A DNA stretch of 40,609 nucleotides. It comes from Bacteroidales bacterium (GTDB taxonomy: Bacteria; Bacteroidota; Bacteroidia; Bacteroidales; UBA3663). The translations under genes were made by a program, and so were the position numbers. The DNA lies in NCBI GenBank assembly GCA_017548545.1, contig JAFYZW010000043.1, positions 1-40,609 on the forward strand, written 5' to 3'. This document shows positions 8,219 through 17,730 of the stretch, piece by piece. Positions within the stretch are counted from its first letter, which is position 1. Each line of letters opens with the position of its first letter. The notes below the pieces were generated by a model that was not told the DNA's origin, searched no databases, and saw only the letters and a program-made list of their open reading frames with translations.

Positions 8219-10294
8219 TTATTTCAGGATTTTTGTGGAAACCGTATAATTGGTGACAGGTTTGCCTTGGGCATCGAGGAAGCGGACGCAGAAGTCGCTG
8301 AGACCGGGGCCGTTGATGACGGCACAGCGCAGCACGTTGCGGCCCTTCTGGAGCGTCAGGCGGGGCGACATGCCGTCGTCCTCGACCATACGGCGGTCGC
8401 CTTCGAGCAGCAATACCTCCTGTCCGTTGAGCCACCAGATGGAGGCTCCATTGCTACCTGCAGCGAGGCGTACATTTTCGATCTGCTCGTCGCAGTCGAT
8501 GTAGGTGACAGCCCAGAAGAGCGAGCCGTAAGTCTGGTCGCCATACTTCTCGGCGAAGCGGAAGAGCTTCATGTTGTAGTTCTCGCTGTCGAGGGCATGC
8601 CAACGGAGCTTCTGGTCGGCGACCTTGACGATCTGTCCGTCCTTGGGCTGGGTGGTCATCTGGTCCTTGAACCAGGTCTTCGAGAAGGCATCGCGCAGAT
8701 AGGTGTTGGTGAAGACGATGTTCGAACGCACGTCCTGACGAATAGGCTCAAGAAGCATCCACCGGCGGATATATCCCTGCTCGTCGGGCTGTGCAGCAGG
8801 CGCTGTAGCGGGTGTAGCTGTGAAGTAATTGGGGCGGTTCTTGAACTGTACCCAATCGATATCGACACCAGGGCCTTCGCAGGTGATGACGAGGTCGCCT
8901 ACGCCCGTGGGTTGATATTCAAGCGGTGCGGTGAGCGTGATCCATTGTCCGCTCATGTCGCGACGGAAAGGTCCGTTCTCACTCTTCACGGTCATGGTGA
9001 AGCGTGCGATGACGCGGCCTGCATTCATCTGCTTGCCTGCAGGACGTTCGCGGAGGCAGAACTCGGTGTTGTCACCGGCTTTGGCACAAACCACGGCATA
9101 GCCATCGGTGATGGGGCTGTAGTCGATGCCGGTGTAGCAGAGCCAACTGCCCTTCTGAGGCAGGCTGACCTGCCAGCCACGGAAGTAATTGAACGTATCG
9201 ACATAAGCGGTGGTCACATCGTCGGAGGCTGCGCTGTAGCGGTCGGGCTGTATCTGTGAGGTGGCTGGGTTGATGCCTACGCCACGCTGGGTCTGGAAGA
9301 CTTCCTGGATGGTGCCGTCGGCATTGAAGGTCACCTTCTCGACACGTGCCGAACGACGCTTGTCGTCGCGTGGCGAAAAGTCGTTGCGATGATAGAAGAG
9401 GTACCACTGACCGTTGAATTCAACGAGGCTGTGATGGTTGGTCCAGCAGGTGTTGTCGTGCTCGGCCATGATGATGCCCTTGAAGTCCCAGGGGCCGAGA
9501 GGAGAGCGTGACATGGCGTAGGCCAGCGTCTCGGTGGGGTTTTGACCATTGCTGGTATCGCCGCGCACCCAGGGGAACGACAGGTAATACCAGTCGCCGC
9601 GACGGAAGGCGAAGGGGCCTTCCTTGAAGCCTTCGGGCAGTCCTTCCATGACTTGTCCGCCCACAAGCATCGGCGGCATCTCGGGCATTTGCGCCTGCGC
9701 ATTTCCATTTCGGGGGAAACGCATCTCAGTGAGCTCACCGTCGAGTTCCTTCATGTTGGCCTTGAGCTTGGCGCCACGGATGCCCATGCCGCTCCAATAG
9801 ATGTAGGCCTGACCATCGTTGTCGATGAGGACGCAGGGGTCGATGCCCATCACGCCCTTGATGGGTTCGGGTTCGCAGGTGAAGGGTCCTGTGGGGCTGT
9901 CGGCGGTGGCTACGCCAATGCCGAATCCGCGTCCCTCCTTGGGAGCGTTGGGGAAATAGAAGTAGTATTTTCCGTCCTTATAGACGCAGTCGGGTGCCCA
10001 CATGGAATAACCCTCGGGATTGCCCCAAGGAACGTTCTCCTGTGAAATAATCATGCCGTGGTCGGTCCAGTCGGTGAGGTTCTCTGACGAGAAGACGTGG
10101 TAGTCGGCCATACAGAACCAGTCCTGACGTTGTCCTTCGGGTGGCAGGATGTCGTGCGAGGGATAGACATACACTTTGCCGTTGAAGACGCGTGCCGTGG
10201 GATCGGCGGCGTAGATGTCCCGAATGACGGGGTTCTGCGCGGAGAGTGCCATGGTCGGCAACAGTAGAAGAAGTGATACGAATCGTTTGTTCAT
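8219..10294 (-). CDS. GH43 glycosidase with CBM6-like and C-terminal beta-sandwich domains
   Basis: The product has 691 residues from the ATG at 10294. An upstream in-frame ATG at 10324 would add ten residues before a normal signal peptide (MNKRFVSLLLLLPTMALSAQ) and would overlap the promoter element. The GH43 catalytic residues are Asp31 in YAADPTA, Asp152 in GIDPCV and Glu225 in FKEGPFAF. After about residue 370 a CBM6-like module follows (FNYFRGWQVSLPQKGS to GPGVDIDWVQFKNRP). The C-terminal region from about 520 contains NGASIWWLNGQEVLLLEGD, as in galactose-binding-like sandwiches with an inserted recognition loop. It is probably an extracytoplasmic arabinofuranosidase or xylosidase acting on hemicellulose. 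The subfamily is not resolved. Confidence 0.88.
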   Translation of the reverse strand: MNKRFVSLLLLLPTMALSAQNPVIRDIYAADPTARVFNGKVYVYPSHDILPPEGQRQDWFCMADYHVFSSENLTDWTDHGMIISQENVPWGNPEGYSMWAPDCVYKDGKYYFYFPNAPKEGRGFGIGVATADSPTGPFTCEPEPIKGVMGIDPCVLIDNDGQAYIYWSGMGIRGAKLKANMKELDGELTEMRFPRNGNAQAQMPEMPPMLVGGQVMEGLPEGFKEGPFAFRRGDWYYLSFPWVRGDTSNGQNPTETLAYAMSRSPLGPWDFKGIIMAEHDNTCWTNHHSLVEFNGQWYLFYHRNDFSPRDDKRRSARVEKVTFNADGTIQEVFQTQRGVGINPATSQIQPDRYSAASDDVTTAYVDTFNYFRGWQVSLPQKGSWLCYTGIDYSPITDGYAVVCAKAGDNTEFCLRERPAGKQMNAGRVIARFTMTVKSENGPFRRDMSGQWITLTAPLEYQPTGVGDLVITCEGPGVDIDWVQFKNRPNYFTATPATAPAAQPDEQGYIRRWMLLEPIRQDVRSNIVFTNTYLRDAFSKTWFKDQMTTQPKDGQIVKVADQKLRWHALDSENYNMKLFRFAEKYGDQTYGSLFWAVTYIDCDEQIENVRLAAGSNGASIWWLNGQEVLLLEGDRRMVEDDGMSPRLTLQKGRNVLRCAVINGPGLSDFCVRFLDAQGKPVTNYTVSTKILK

Positions 10295-10321
10295 AATTGT
10301 GCTTGTTATTATGTGACAGCG

Positions 10322-10352
10322 CAAAGATAGGGATTATTTCGCAGTGTGGCAT
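10322..10352 (-). promoter_or_regulatory. Probable promoter of the GH43-CBM6 gene
   Basis: The reverse strand carries TATCTTTG (10329-10322), 27 bases upstream of the ATG at 10294. At the standard 20-base spacing the -33 position reads ATG instead of TTG, so this is a weaker match than its neighbours. Confidence 0.55.
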
Positions 10353-10496
10353 ATTTTTGATGTTACAATTTTCATATTATTTGTTACAATACGACAATTA
10401 AGCGCCTACAAGCCGTTGCAGACGCTTTATTGGGCTGGTAAAATTGGGTTTTCGGTCCATTTATTTGACGATAAATTGCATTTTTTCGACAAAAAA

Positions 10497-10528
10497 TTTG
10501 GCAGACTGAAATATTATCGCTATCTTTG
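10497..10528 (+). promoter_or_regulatory. Promoter of tRNA-Ser
   Basis: TTTG at 10497-10500, a 20-base spacer and TATCTTTG at 10521-10528, 42 bases before the first base of the tRNA. Confidence 0.75.
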
Positions 10529-10570
10529 CAGCCGCAAAATCAGTTCGACCACACATTTTATTGCCTTTTT

Positions 10571-10658
10571 GGAGAGATGCTCGAGTGGTTGAAGAGGCAC
10601 GCCTGGAAAGCGTGTAAACCCCTAAAGGGTTTCACGGGTTCGAATCCCGTTCTCTCCG
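10571..10658 (+). tRNA. tRNA-Ser (anticodon GGA)
   Basis: An 88-nt type II tRNA. The acceptor stem is GGAGAGA (10571-10577) with TCTCTCC (10651-10657), followed by discriminator G. The anticodon arm reads CACGCCTGGAAAGCGTG with anticodon GGA, which reads UCC and UCU serine codons. The long variable arm (CCCCTAAAGGGT) is typical of tRNA-Ser. The T arm reads CGGGTTCGAATCCCG. The 3' CCA is not encoded. It has its own promoter and a terminator hairpin just downstream. Confidence 0.97.
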
Positions 10659-10663
10659 CTTAA

Positions 10664-10702
10664 GAATGCCCGACCTACTGTAATTCAGTAAGTCGGGCAT
10701 TC
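10664..10702. terminator. Terminator hairpin after tRNA-Ser, shared with the ino1 gene
   Basis: GAATGCCCGAC (10664-10674) pairs with GTCGGGCATTC (10692-10702), with TACTG/CAGTA extending the stem inward. A T-rich tract follows. The hairpin lies between the tRNA and the stop of the convergent inositol-3-phosphate synthase gene (10733), so it can serve both. Confidence 0.8.
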
Positions 10703-10732
10703 GTTCATTTTATGTCTTTTGTTCTTATTATT

Positions 10733-12040
10733 CTAATCTATTTCTTCATCGGCCTCAAAACCGCCCATTTCGCGGATGGCATTCTTCAGCAGAGTGTGCT
10801 GTTGGTAGAGGTGGTTGACGGCTTCTTCGCCACGGGTGTAGTCGTGCATGGGAGACTTGAGGAAGAAAGAGAGGAATCGCTGGGTGCCGTAGCGGCCGGC
10901 ACGTGCAGCAAGGTCGATGAGCAGACAGAGGTCGAGGCAGACGGGGGCAGCTAGGATGCTGTCGCGGCAGAGGAAGTTGATCTTGATCTGCATTGGGTAG
11001 CCCATCCATCCACGGATGTCGATGTTGTCCCACGACTCCTTGTTGTCGTTGCGCGGAGGATAGTAGTTTATACGCACCTTGTGGTAGTAGTCGCTGTAGA
11101 GGTCGGGTTGCTCGTCGGCTTTCAGGATGGTCTCGAGTGTGGAGAGCTTGCTGACTTCCTTGGTGCGGAAGTTTTCGGGCACGTCGAGCACCAGTCCGTC
11201 GCGGTTGCCGAGGATGTTGGTCGAGAACCAGCCTTCGAGTCCAAGGCAGCGTGTGCCGATGATGGGGGCGAAGCCACTCTTCACCAAGGTCTGACCCGTC
11301 TTGAAGTCCTTGCCGGCGATAGGCATCTTCGTCTTTTCGGCGAGTTCCCACATGGCAGGAATATCGACGGTGGTGTTGGGAGCACCCATTACGAACGGAC
11401 AACCTTCGACGAGGGCAGCGTATGCGTAGCACATTGAGGGAGCAATATGCTCGCGGTCGTCGGCCTTCATGGCCTGCTCAAGGTCTTGCAGGCGATAGTG
11501 GACATCCTTGTTGACAGGTACATAGATCTCGGTTGAGGCGGCCCAAAGCACTACTACGCGGTTGCAGTCCTGCTCCTTGCGGAAACGGCGGATGTCGTCG
11601 CGCAGCATCTCGACCATCTGCCAACGGTTTTTACAAGGCTTCACATTGTCGCCGTCGAGACGCTTGGCGTAGTTCTTGTCGAAGGCGGCAGGCATCGGCA
11701 CGATCTTTTCGAGTTCGTCGCGCACGGGCTCGATGTCTTCGCGCTTCAGCACTTCGGCATAGACGGCACTCTGATAGGCATTCTGCGGATAGACATCCCA
11801 GCAGCCAAAGACAATGTCGTTGAGGCTGGGCAGCGACACGATGTCGCCATAGTGAAGATAACGCTTGTCGGCTCCGCGTCCCACACGGACCTTGTCATAC
11901 TGAGTCATCGAGCCGATGGGCTTTGCCAGCCCACGGCGAGCCATCAGTACACCAGTCATGAAAGTTGTTGCTACTGCGCCGTTGCCGACGACCAGGATTC
12001 CAAGCTTGCCCTCTGCGGGCTTGACAGATAACTGTTCCAT
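10733..12040 (-). CDS. ino1: Inositol-3-phosphate synthase
   Basis: The product has 435 residues with no signal peptide. It converts D-glucose 6-phosphate to 1D-myo-inositol 3-phosphate in an NAD-dependent reaction in the cytoplasm. The NAD-binding motif is at the start (ILVVGNGAVATTFMTG). Further family blocks are LWAASTEIYVPV, CPFVMGAPNTTVDIP, the lysine-rich GKDFKTGQTLVKSGFAP, and the inositol synthase core GWFSTNILGNRDGLVL with YYPPRNDNKESWDNIDI. In Bacteroidales the product feeds inositol lipid synthesis. Here no phosphatidylinositol or inositol-sphingolipid gene is adjacent, so the partners must lie elsewhere. The 5' leader is about 120 bases if the promoter at 12160 is right. Confidence 0.93.
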   Translation of the reverse strand: MEQLSVKPAEGKLGILVVGNGAVATTFMTGVLMARRGLAKPIGSMTQYDKVRVGRGADKRYLHYGDIVSLPSLNDIVFGCWDVYPQNAYQSAVYAEVLKREDIEPVRDELEKIVPMPAAFDKNYAKRLDGDNVKPCKNRWQMVEMLRDDIRRFRKEQDCNRVVVLWAASTEIYVPVNKDVHYRLQDLEQAMKADDREHIAPSMCYAYAALVEGCPFVMGAPNTTVDIPAMWELAEKTKMPIAGKDFKTGQTLVKSGFAPIIGTRCLGLEGWFSTNILGNRDGLVLDVPENFRTKEVSKLSTLETILKADEQPDLYSDYYHKVRINYYPPRNDNKESWDNIDIRGWMGYPMQIKINFLCRDSILAAPVCLDLCLLIDLAARAGRYGTQRFLSFFLKSPMHDYTRGEEAVNHLYQQHTLLKNAIREMGGFEADEEID

Positions 12041-12159
12041 AGTTTCTTGAAGATATTAGTAATAAAGCTATTTTGAACCATAGCAAAAAGAAGATTAATA
12101 AAAGCATTCTTGACTCAAAATTTGATGCTTTTATAATGGGCTTCATACAAAGCCGCATG

Positions 12160-12190
12160 CAAAGGTATAGGTTTATTTCAAATCAAACAT
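12160..12190 (-). promoter_or_regulatory. Possible promoter of ino1
   Basis: The reverse strand carries TACCTTTG (12167-12160), matching TAnnTTTG. At the 20-base spacing the -33 triplet is ATG rather than TTG. It is the best candidate in the 238-base gap 12041-12278. An 8-bp inverted repeat, GCAAAATG (12210-12217) with CATTTTGC (12233-12240), lies just upstream and could be a weak terminator for the lipoprotein gene. Confidence 0.4.
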
Positions 12191-12278
12191 CATAATTCAT
12201 GAGAAAAGAGCAAAATGAAACACCGATGTGGCCATTTTGCATACTCGGCTTGCTATTTTGAGCATAAAACTGCAAGCT

Positions 12279-13337
12279 TTACTTGGAAAAGTGGAGCGTG
12301 TCGGAGGCGAGGACGGTGCCGTTGGTGACGAGAATGTAAGGGCTAATGAGAGTCTGGTGAGGGGTGAACTTGCCGACCGAAGTGGTGGAGCTGTTGCGGC
12401 GTATGGTATAGGTGGTGTCGGCCATGAGCGTGAGCGTATCGACCTGCTCCTCCCAGACGGACTGGACGGAGTCGTAGCGTGCGGCGACGGCCATGGAGTC
12501 GAGCGGGTTGTTGCTCCATGCCGAAGCTACGATCATATCGGGTTTTTGGAGCACAACGGGCGCACGTGCGTCGAGGAAGGAGCCGTCGAGGGCGGTGCCG
12601 CGCCAGGTGCCTCCGAAGATGAGGATGCTGTCGGACGAACAGATGGCACTGTGATGGGCGTTGATGTTCCATGTGCCCTGGGTGGCGCGCATGACACCGC
12701 GGGAGAGATAGATGCCGTCGCCGCCTGTGCTGTGCAGGTTGACCTTGACGCCATACTGGCACTGCAGCATGGCGGCTGTGATACACGTGGATTGGCTTTC
12801 GACGGTGAGGGTGCCTGTGCCGCTGAGAGAGAGGTTGCCACCCACTTGGACAGGACCATAGAAGTGGTTGACGGCGTTCTTGGAGAGGACGATATGACAA
12901 TCGTCTTCACCTTGGCTCTGGAAGACAGGGCCATCCTGGCAGCGCAGCGAGAGGCCTTCGAGATAGAGGGCGTAGGAGGCGCGGCTGCGGATGGTGAGGC
13001 TGCCGTCGGTCATGCCAAGGGTATCGGTGCTGGCGGGATAACCATAGACGAAGTAGGCGACGTTCTGCGCATCGCTCTCGATGATGACGTGGTTGCCGCT
13101 AACGGTACTGGCCACTTCGCCTGCTGCCGGACCCCAGACGCGGGCATCTGGAGTGGAATACTCGACATAGACGAGATTGTTATAGACGCGCACCACGGAG
13201 TTGGCCGGAGTGAACGATGTGCCCAATGAGTCGGTGTCCCACTCGCTGCATGAGGCGAGGAGACAAAGGAGGAGGAGCAGAAGACCCCCTCTAATCCCCC
13301 TGCTTAGGGGGAGGATGTGGGAAAGATGTGGGCGCAT
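12279..13337 (-). CDS. Lipoprotein with beta-helix (Cthe_2159/DUF4353-like) architecture
   Basis: The product has 352 residues with a signal peptide ending in lipobox LLASC (Cys30), so it is probably an outer-membrane or periplasmic lipoprotein. The mature part has repeated strands such as ALYLEGLSLRCQDGPVFQSQ, CHIVLSKNAVNHFYGPVQVG and GVKVNLHSTGGDGIYLSRGV. These resemble the right-handed beta-helix of carbohydrate-binding Cthe_2159-type (DUF4353) proteins. I rate that assignment as moderate. Residues 8-18 of the signal region (ILPLSRGIRGG) are encoded by a copy of the dispersed G-rich repeat at 13285-13315. I see no other ATG before the lipobox. The gene directly follows sufD, where a cysteine desulfurase gene might be expected. 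Confidence 0.75.
   Translation of the reverse strand: MRPHLSHILPLSRGIRGGLLLLLLCLLASCSEWDTDSLGTSFTPANSVVRVYNNLVYVEYSTPDARVWGPAAGEVASTVSGNHVIIESDAQNVAYFVYGYPASTDTLGMTDGSLTIRSRASYALYLEGLSLRCQDGPVFQSQGEDDCHIVLSKNAVNHFYGPVQVGGNLSLSGTGTLTVESQSTCITAAMLQCQYGVKVNLHSTGGDGIYLSRGVMRATQGTWNINAHHSAICSSDSILIFGGTWRGTALDGSFLDARAPVVLQKPDMIVASAWSNNPLDSMAVAARYDSVQSVWEEQVDTLTLMADTTYTIRRNSSTTSVGKFTPHQTLISPYILVTNGTVLASDTLHFSK
13285..13315. repeat. Third copy of the G-rich dispersed repeat, inside a signal peptide
   Basis: It matches the copy at 8169-8198 in inverse orientation. It reads CCCCCTCTAATCCCCCTGC at its left end and TTAGGGGGAGGA at its right end. It lies wholly within the lipoprotein reading frame, between the ATG and the hydrophobic core. 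Confidence 0.85.
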
Positions 13338-13385
13338 ATTTTTGGGGCAGCATTAGCAACGCTGCATGCGGGACAAAAAGGGGGG

Positions 13386-14765
13386 TTACTTTTTGATGGC
13401 GCAGGTGCGGCACTGGTCGAGTTCACCACGGAAGCGCTTTTCGACGAGGTGCTTGAGGCGGTCGCGTAGCGGTTCGATGCGGATGCCGTCGATGACATCG
13501 CCCATAAAGGCGAACATGAGCAGCAGGCGTGCCTCGGCTTCGGGGATGCCGCGTGTGCGCATGTAGAAAAGGGCGGCAGGGTCGAGCTGACCGGTGGTGG
13601 CACCGTGCGAGCACTTGACATCGTCGGCGTAGATCTCGAGCTCGGGACGTGCGACGATATGGCACTGGGGTGTGAGGATGAGGTTGCGGTCGGTCTGGTG
13701 TGCGTCGGTCTTGTCGGCACCTTCCTGCACGAGAATGCGGCCTACGAACGAGCCGCAGGCTTCCTCGTCGAGGACATACTTGAAGAGCTCGTCGCTCTGG
13801 CACTTGGGCGCACGGTGACGGATGTAGGTGATGTTATCGACCTTTTGAGTACGGTCAGCAATGCAGAGGCCATAGAGGCGGGTGTTGGCATCGTGTCCGC
13901 AGAGGTCGATATAGACGCGGTTGCGCGTCTGTCCGGCGGTGAGGGCATATTGGCCAACGGCAACGTTGCTGCCCTCCTGTTGCTCGACATAGACCGAGCT
14001 GAGGCGACGGCAGTCGGCATGATGTTCCTCGAGCTCGTAGAAGTCGAGGGTGGAGTAAGCACCCGCAAAGATCTCGGTAACCTGCAGGCTGAGCAGCGTG
14101 CAGGCGCGGAGCTGTGAGGCATGGTCGCAGACGAGTACGCTGGCCTTGGCACCTTCGCCGAGAATGATGAGGATGCGCTGGCAGGCCATGAAGTCCTCGA
14201 CGGCACGAAGGAGGGAGATGAGCTGGATGGGACGTTCGACCGTAACACCTTCGGGCACGTAGAGCACGAAGCCGTCCTGGCAAAACAGGGTGTTGAGTGC
14301 AGCTTCGCCGAGGGGACGATGGGCCGTGACGTTGGTGCCCTGACTGCGCACATCGTAGGGCGGCTCCTCGTTCATGGCGAGACGGTTGTAGTAACGTGCA
14401 GCTACATCGGGATAGCGTAGCGCGAACTCACGGAGCGAGCCCGAGAAAACACCGTCGGCCCCCTCGCGGGTATGGGAGACTAGTTGCTCATTGACCAGAT
14501 AATGCACGCTGGTGGAGAGCTCGGGCACGGCGCAGGTGAAGAGGTCATTGTGGTCGGTGGGTACGACGTAACGTGCGAGGTTGATGCTGTAGTCGGCAGC
14601 GAGCAGGGCCTCGGGATCGACGTGCGTATAGTCCTTCGGACGACTCAAACCGACGCGCTGCAGCACCTCAGCGGCAGCTTCGCGCTGGGCGTTGAGGACG
14701 GGGGCAGCATGCTCGTCGATGAGGGCGCGCTGGGTTCGATAGAGGTCGAGGTATTGGGATGACAT
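13386..14765 (-). CDS. sufD: Fe-S cluster assembly scaffold protein SufD
   Basis: The product has 459 residues from the ATG at 14765 (MSSQYLDLYRTQRAL). The frame is open further upstream, but that part is made of 9-bp repeats and encodes a meaningless Pro/Thr string. SufD forms the SufBC2D scaffold that builds Fe-S clusters in the cytoplasm. The conserved C-terminal core ADDVKCSHGATTGQLD contains the Cys/His pair conserved in the family, followed by YMRTRGIPEAEARLLLMFAF. It follows sufC in the operon. The leader between sufC and sufD carries 9-bp repeats and a 20-bp palindrome. Confidence 0.93.
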   Translation of the reverse strand: MSSQYLDLYRTQRALIDEHAAPVLNAQREAAAEVLQRVGLSRPKDYTHVDPEALLAADYSINLARYVVPTDHNDLFTCAVPELSTSVHYLVNEQLVSHTREGADGVFSGSLREFALRYPDVAARYYNRLAMNEEPPYDVRSQGTNVTAHRPLGEAALNTLFCQDGFVLYVPEGVTVERPIQLISLLRAVEDFMACQRILIILGEGAKASVLVCDHASQLRACTLLSLQVTEIFAGAYSTLDFYELEEHHADCRRLSSVYVEQQEGSNVAVGQYALTAGQTRNRVYIDLCGHDANTRLYGLCIADRTQKVDNITYIRHRAPKCQSDELFKYVLDEEACGSFVGRILVQEGADKTDAHQTDRNLILTPQCHIVARPELEIYADDVKCSHGATTGQLDPAALFYMRTRGIPEAEARLLLMFAFMGDVIDGIRIEPLRDRLKHLVEKRFRGELDQCRTCAIKK

Positions 14766-14781
14766 GGAAAGGGGCGAAGGA

Positions 14782-14827
14782 GTTTGAGGGGTTCGAAGGG
14801 TTTGAGGGGCAGCCATTCATGGCTGCC
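14782..14827. repeat. 9-bp repeats plus a 20-bp palindrome between sufC and sufD
   Basis: Two to three RGGGTTYGA units (14782-14807) are followed directly by the perfect palindrome GGCAGCCATTCATGGCTGCC (14808-14827), which has 9-bp arms and a 2-base centre. All of this lies between the sufD start (14765) and the sufC stop (14850). It would form a hairpin in the operon transcript. Confidence 0.85.
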
Positions 14828-14849
14828 GACAAAGACAAGGGAGGGGGGA

Positions 14850-15611
<762 letters not shown>

Positions 15612-15625
15612 GATATTTTAATTTG

Positions 15626-15643
15626 GCAGCCATAGATGGCTGC
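15626..15643. repeat. Palindrome between sufB and sufC
   Basis: GCAGCCATAGATGGCTGC, with 8-bp arms and a 2-base centre, lies 14 bases upstream of the sufC start. It is almost identical to the palindrome between sufC and sufD, and the GACAAGGACAAA sequence that follows is similar too. Confidence 0.8.
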
Positions 15644-15662
15644 GACAAGGACAAATGTGGGG

Positions 15663-17153
15663 TTATCCGACGCTGTTTTCGATGGAGAGGCTGAGGAGCT
15701 TCTGGGCCTCGACGGCGAACTCCATGGGGAGTTTTTGGACGACCTCCTTGGCGTAACCGCCGACGATGAGCGAGACGGCGTCCTCCTCCTTGATGCCGCG
15801 TTGTTGGCAGTAGAAGAGCTGGTCCTCGTTGATCTTGGAGGTGGTGGCTTCGTGCTCGACGATGGCGGTAGGGTTCTGGATATCCATGATGGGGAAGGTG
15901 TGGGCTCCGCAGGTCTTGCTGAGCAGCAGCGAGTCGCACTGCGTGAAGTTGCGCACACCGTCGGCACCGGGCAGAATCTTGACCATGCCACGATAGGAGT
16001 TCTGGGAGTGGCCGGCCGAGATACCCTTCGAGATGATGCGTGAGCGGGTGTTGCGTCCGATGTGGATCATCTTGGTGCCGGTGTCGGCCTCCTGGTAGTT
16101 GTTGGTGACGGCCACGGAGTAGAACTCGCCTTGGCTGCCTGCACCCTTGAGCACGCAGGAGGGGTACTTCCAGGTGATGGCAGAACCTGTCTCGACCTGG
16201 GTCCATGAGATCTTGGAGAAGTCGCCTGCGCAGAGGGCACGCTTGGTGACGAGGTTATAGACACCGCCCTTGCCCTGCTTGTCGCCTGGATACCAGTTCT
16301 GGACGGTAGAGTACTTGACTTCGGCACGTTCGTGAACGTAGATCTCGACGACAGCGGCATGGAGCTGGTTTTCGTCGCGCATGGGGGCGGTGCATCCTTC
16401 GAGGTAGGAGACGTAGGCCTCTTCATCGGCGATGATGAGGGTGCGCTCGAACTGGCCTGTTCCGCTGGAGTTGATGCGGAAATAGGAGGCGAGCTCCATA
16501 GGGCAGCGAACACCCTTGGGGATATAGACAAACGAGCCGTCGGAGAAGACGGCCGAGTTGAGTGCCGAGTAATAGTTGTCGCGCACAGGCACGACCTTGC
16601 CAAGGTATTTGCGGACGAGGTCGGGATATTCGCGCACCGCTTCGCCGAAGGAGCAGAAGATGATGCCGAGTTCGGCGAGCTTGTCGCGATAGGTGGTCTT
16701 CTGCGATGCGGAATCGACGATGGCATCGACGGCCATGGTCGAGGAGGTCTCGACGGCAGAGAGTTCGGTGCCTGTGGCCCTGCCGAGCAGCATGTCGCGC
16801 TCGTGGAGGGGTATGCCGAGCTTGTCGAAGGTCTTGAGAATTTCAGGATCGACATCGCCGGAGGCCACCTTCTTGCGTGGGGCGGCGTAGAACGAGATGT
16901 TGTCGTAGTCGATGGGATCGACCTTGACGTGTCCCCATTGGGGCACGGGTTGCTGCCGCCAGTAGCGATAGGCTTCGAGGCGGAACTGCAGCATCCAGTC
17001 GGGCTCCTGCTTCTTGGCCGAAATCAATCGGACAACATCTTCGTTGAGGCCCTTGGGGATAATATCGGTGTCGATGTCGGTGGTGAATCCGTACTTGTAT
17101 TCACTGGAAGTGAGGTCCTTCAGTACGTCGTCCGACGAGGGTCCGTTGTTCAT
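15663..17153 (-). CDS. sufB: Fe-S cluster assembly scaffold protein SufB
   Basis: The product has 496 residues from the ATG at 17153 ([20 protein letters not shown]). The frame extends to 17285, but that extension is antisense-type sequence inside the upstream gene and is rejected. SufB is the catalytic scaffold on which clusters form. Family blocks include [54 protein letters not shown] and [20 protein letters not shown]. The last holds the conserved cysteine of the cluster-assembly site, followed by [15 protein letters not shown]. Its ATG is 4 bases from the stop of the cvpA-like gene, which indicates cotranscription. Confidence 0.96.
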   Translation of the reverse strand: MNNGPSSDDVLKDLTSSEYKYGFTTDIDTDIIPKGLNEDVVRLISAKKQEPDWMLQFRLEAYRYWRQQPVPQWGHVKVDPIDYDNISFYAAPRKKVASGDVDPEILKTFDKLGIPLHERDMLLGRATGTELSAVETSSTMAVDAIVDSASQKTTYRDKLAELGIIFCSFGEAVREYPDLVRKYLGKVVPVRDNYYSALNSAVFSDGSFVYIPKGVRCPMELASYFRINSSGTGQFERTLIIADEEAYVSYLEGCTAPMRDENQLHAAVVEIYVHERAEVKYSTVQNWYPGDKQGKGGVYNLVTKRALCAGDFSKISWTQVETGSAITWKYPSCVLKGAGSQGEFYSVAVTNNYQEADTGTKMIHIGRNTRSRIISKGISAGHSQNSYRGMVKILPGADGVRNFTQCDSLLLSKTCGAHTFPIMDIQNPTAIVEHEATTSKINEDQLFYCQQRGIKEEDAVSLIVGGYAKEVVQKLPMEFAVEAQKLLSLSIENSVG

Positions 17154-17157
17154 AACT

Positions 17158-17679
17158 TTACTTGTTGAGCAGCTCGAGGGTGGGCTTGAGGATATGCTCG
17201 GAGGCCCAGGGAGTGATGACGTCGATGAGCTGATGGATGCGTGGCACGAGCGCGCTGGTCTCGAGATATTGCTTGAGTTTCTCAATCTCGATGTGAGCGG
17301 TGATCACTTCGAGGAGCGAGATGATGAGTGCCACGATGATGCAGAACTTGAGTGCACCTACCAAGCCGCCGGCAAGGCGGTTGATCCAACCAAGCGAGAT
17401 GGAATCCATGAACTTGTCGAGCAACACGGCCAGCTTGTTCAGCAGGAACATGGCAAGGAAGAAGACGATGACCCACACGACGATGGAGGCCAACGTCTCG
17501 CTTTCGATGAAGCGGCTGGCGAATGGCTTGGTGAATGGTGACGCAAGATTGGCGGCAATGGCAGCCAGCACCAAGCCTGCTATGCCGACGGCTTCCTTGA
17601 AGAAACCACGGTAGAGACCGATGCAGGCGCCAATGCCTACGATGATGAGGATGATACGGTCGAGGTCGTTGAGTACCAT
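17158..17679 (-). CDS. CvpA family inner-membrane protein
   Basis: The product has 173 residues with four predicted membrane spans: about 8-26, 29-45, 62-82 and 98-122, the third rich in Val, Ile and Phe. The first span carries [19 protein letters not shown], the opening typical of the CvpA/colicin V production family. The C-terminal tail is amphipathic ([17 protein letters not shown]). Its molecular function is not established. The position between infB and sufB matches the Bacteroidetes gene order as I remember it. Confidence 0.88.
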   Translation of the reverse strand: MVLNDLDRIILIIVGIGACIGLYRGFFKEAVGIAGLVLAAIAANLASPFTKPFASRFIESETLASIVVWVIVFFLAMFLLNKLAVLLDKFMDSISLGWINRLAGGLVGALKFCIIVALIISLLEVITAHIEIEKLKQYLETSALVPRIHQLIDVITPWASEHILKPTLELLNK

Positions 17680-17695
17680 AGGTGTAAATGATTGG

Positions 17696-17715
17696 GGCGG
17701 CCAAGCTTGGCCGCC
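17696..17715. repeat. Perfect 20-bp palindrome between infB and the cvpA-like gene
   Basis: GGCGGCCAAGCTTGGCCGCC lies 16 bases upstream of the cvpA-like start and 15 bases after the infB stop. It has the same outer form (GGC-GCC ends) as the palindromes around sufC. Confidence 0.85.
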
Positions 17716-17730
17716 ACTGAAACACTGGAT

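Noticed and set aside
8216..9259. A 347-codon forward-strand frame opposite the GH43-CBM6 gene, and similar long frames opposite the lipoprotein, SufB, NusA and NrfA genes
   Set aside because: All are antisense shadows with low-complexity or composition-driven sequence and no promoter or motif.
17154..17285. A 44-residue N-terminal extension of SufB
   Set aside because: It lies inside the cvpA-like gene and is Ser-rich nonsense. The ATG at 17153 matches the family N-terminus.
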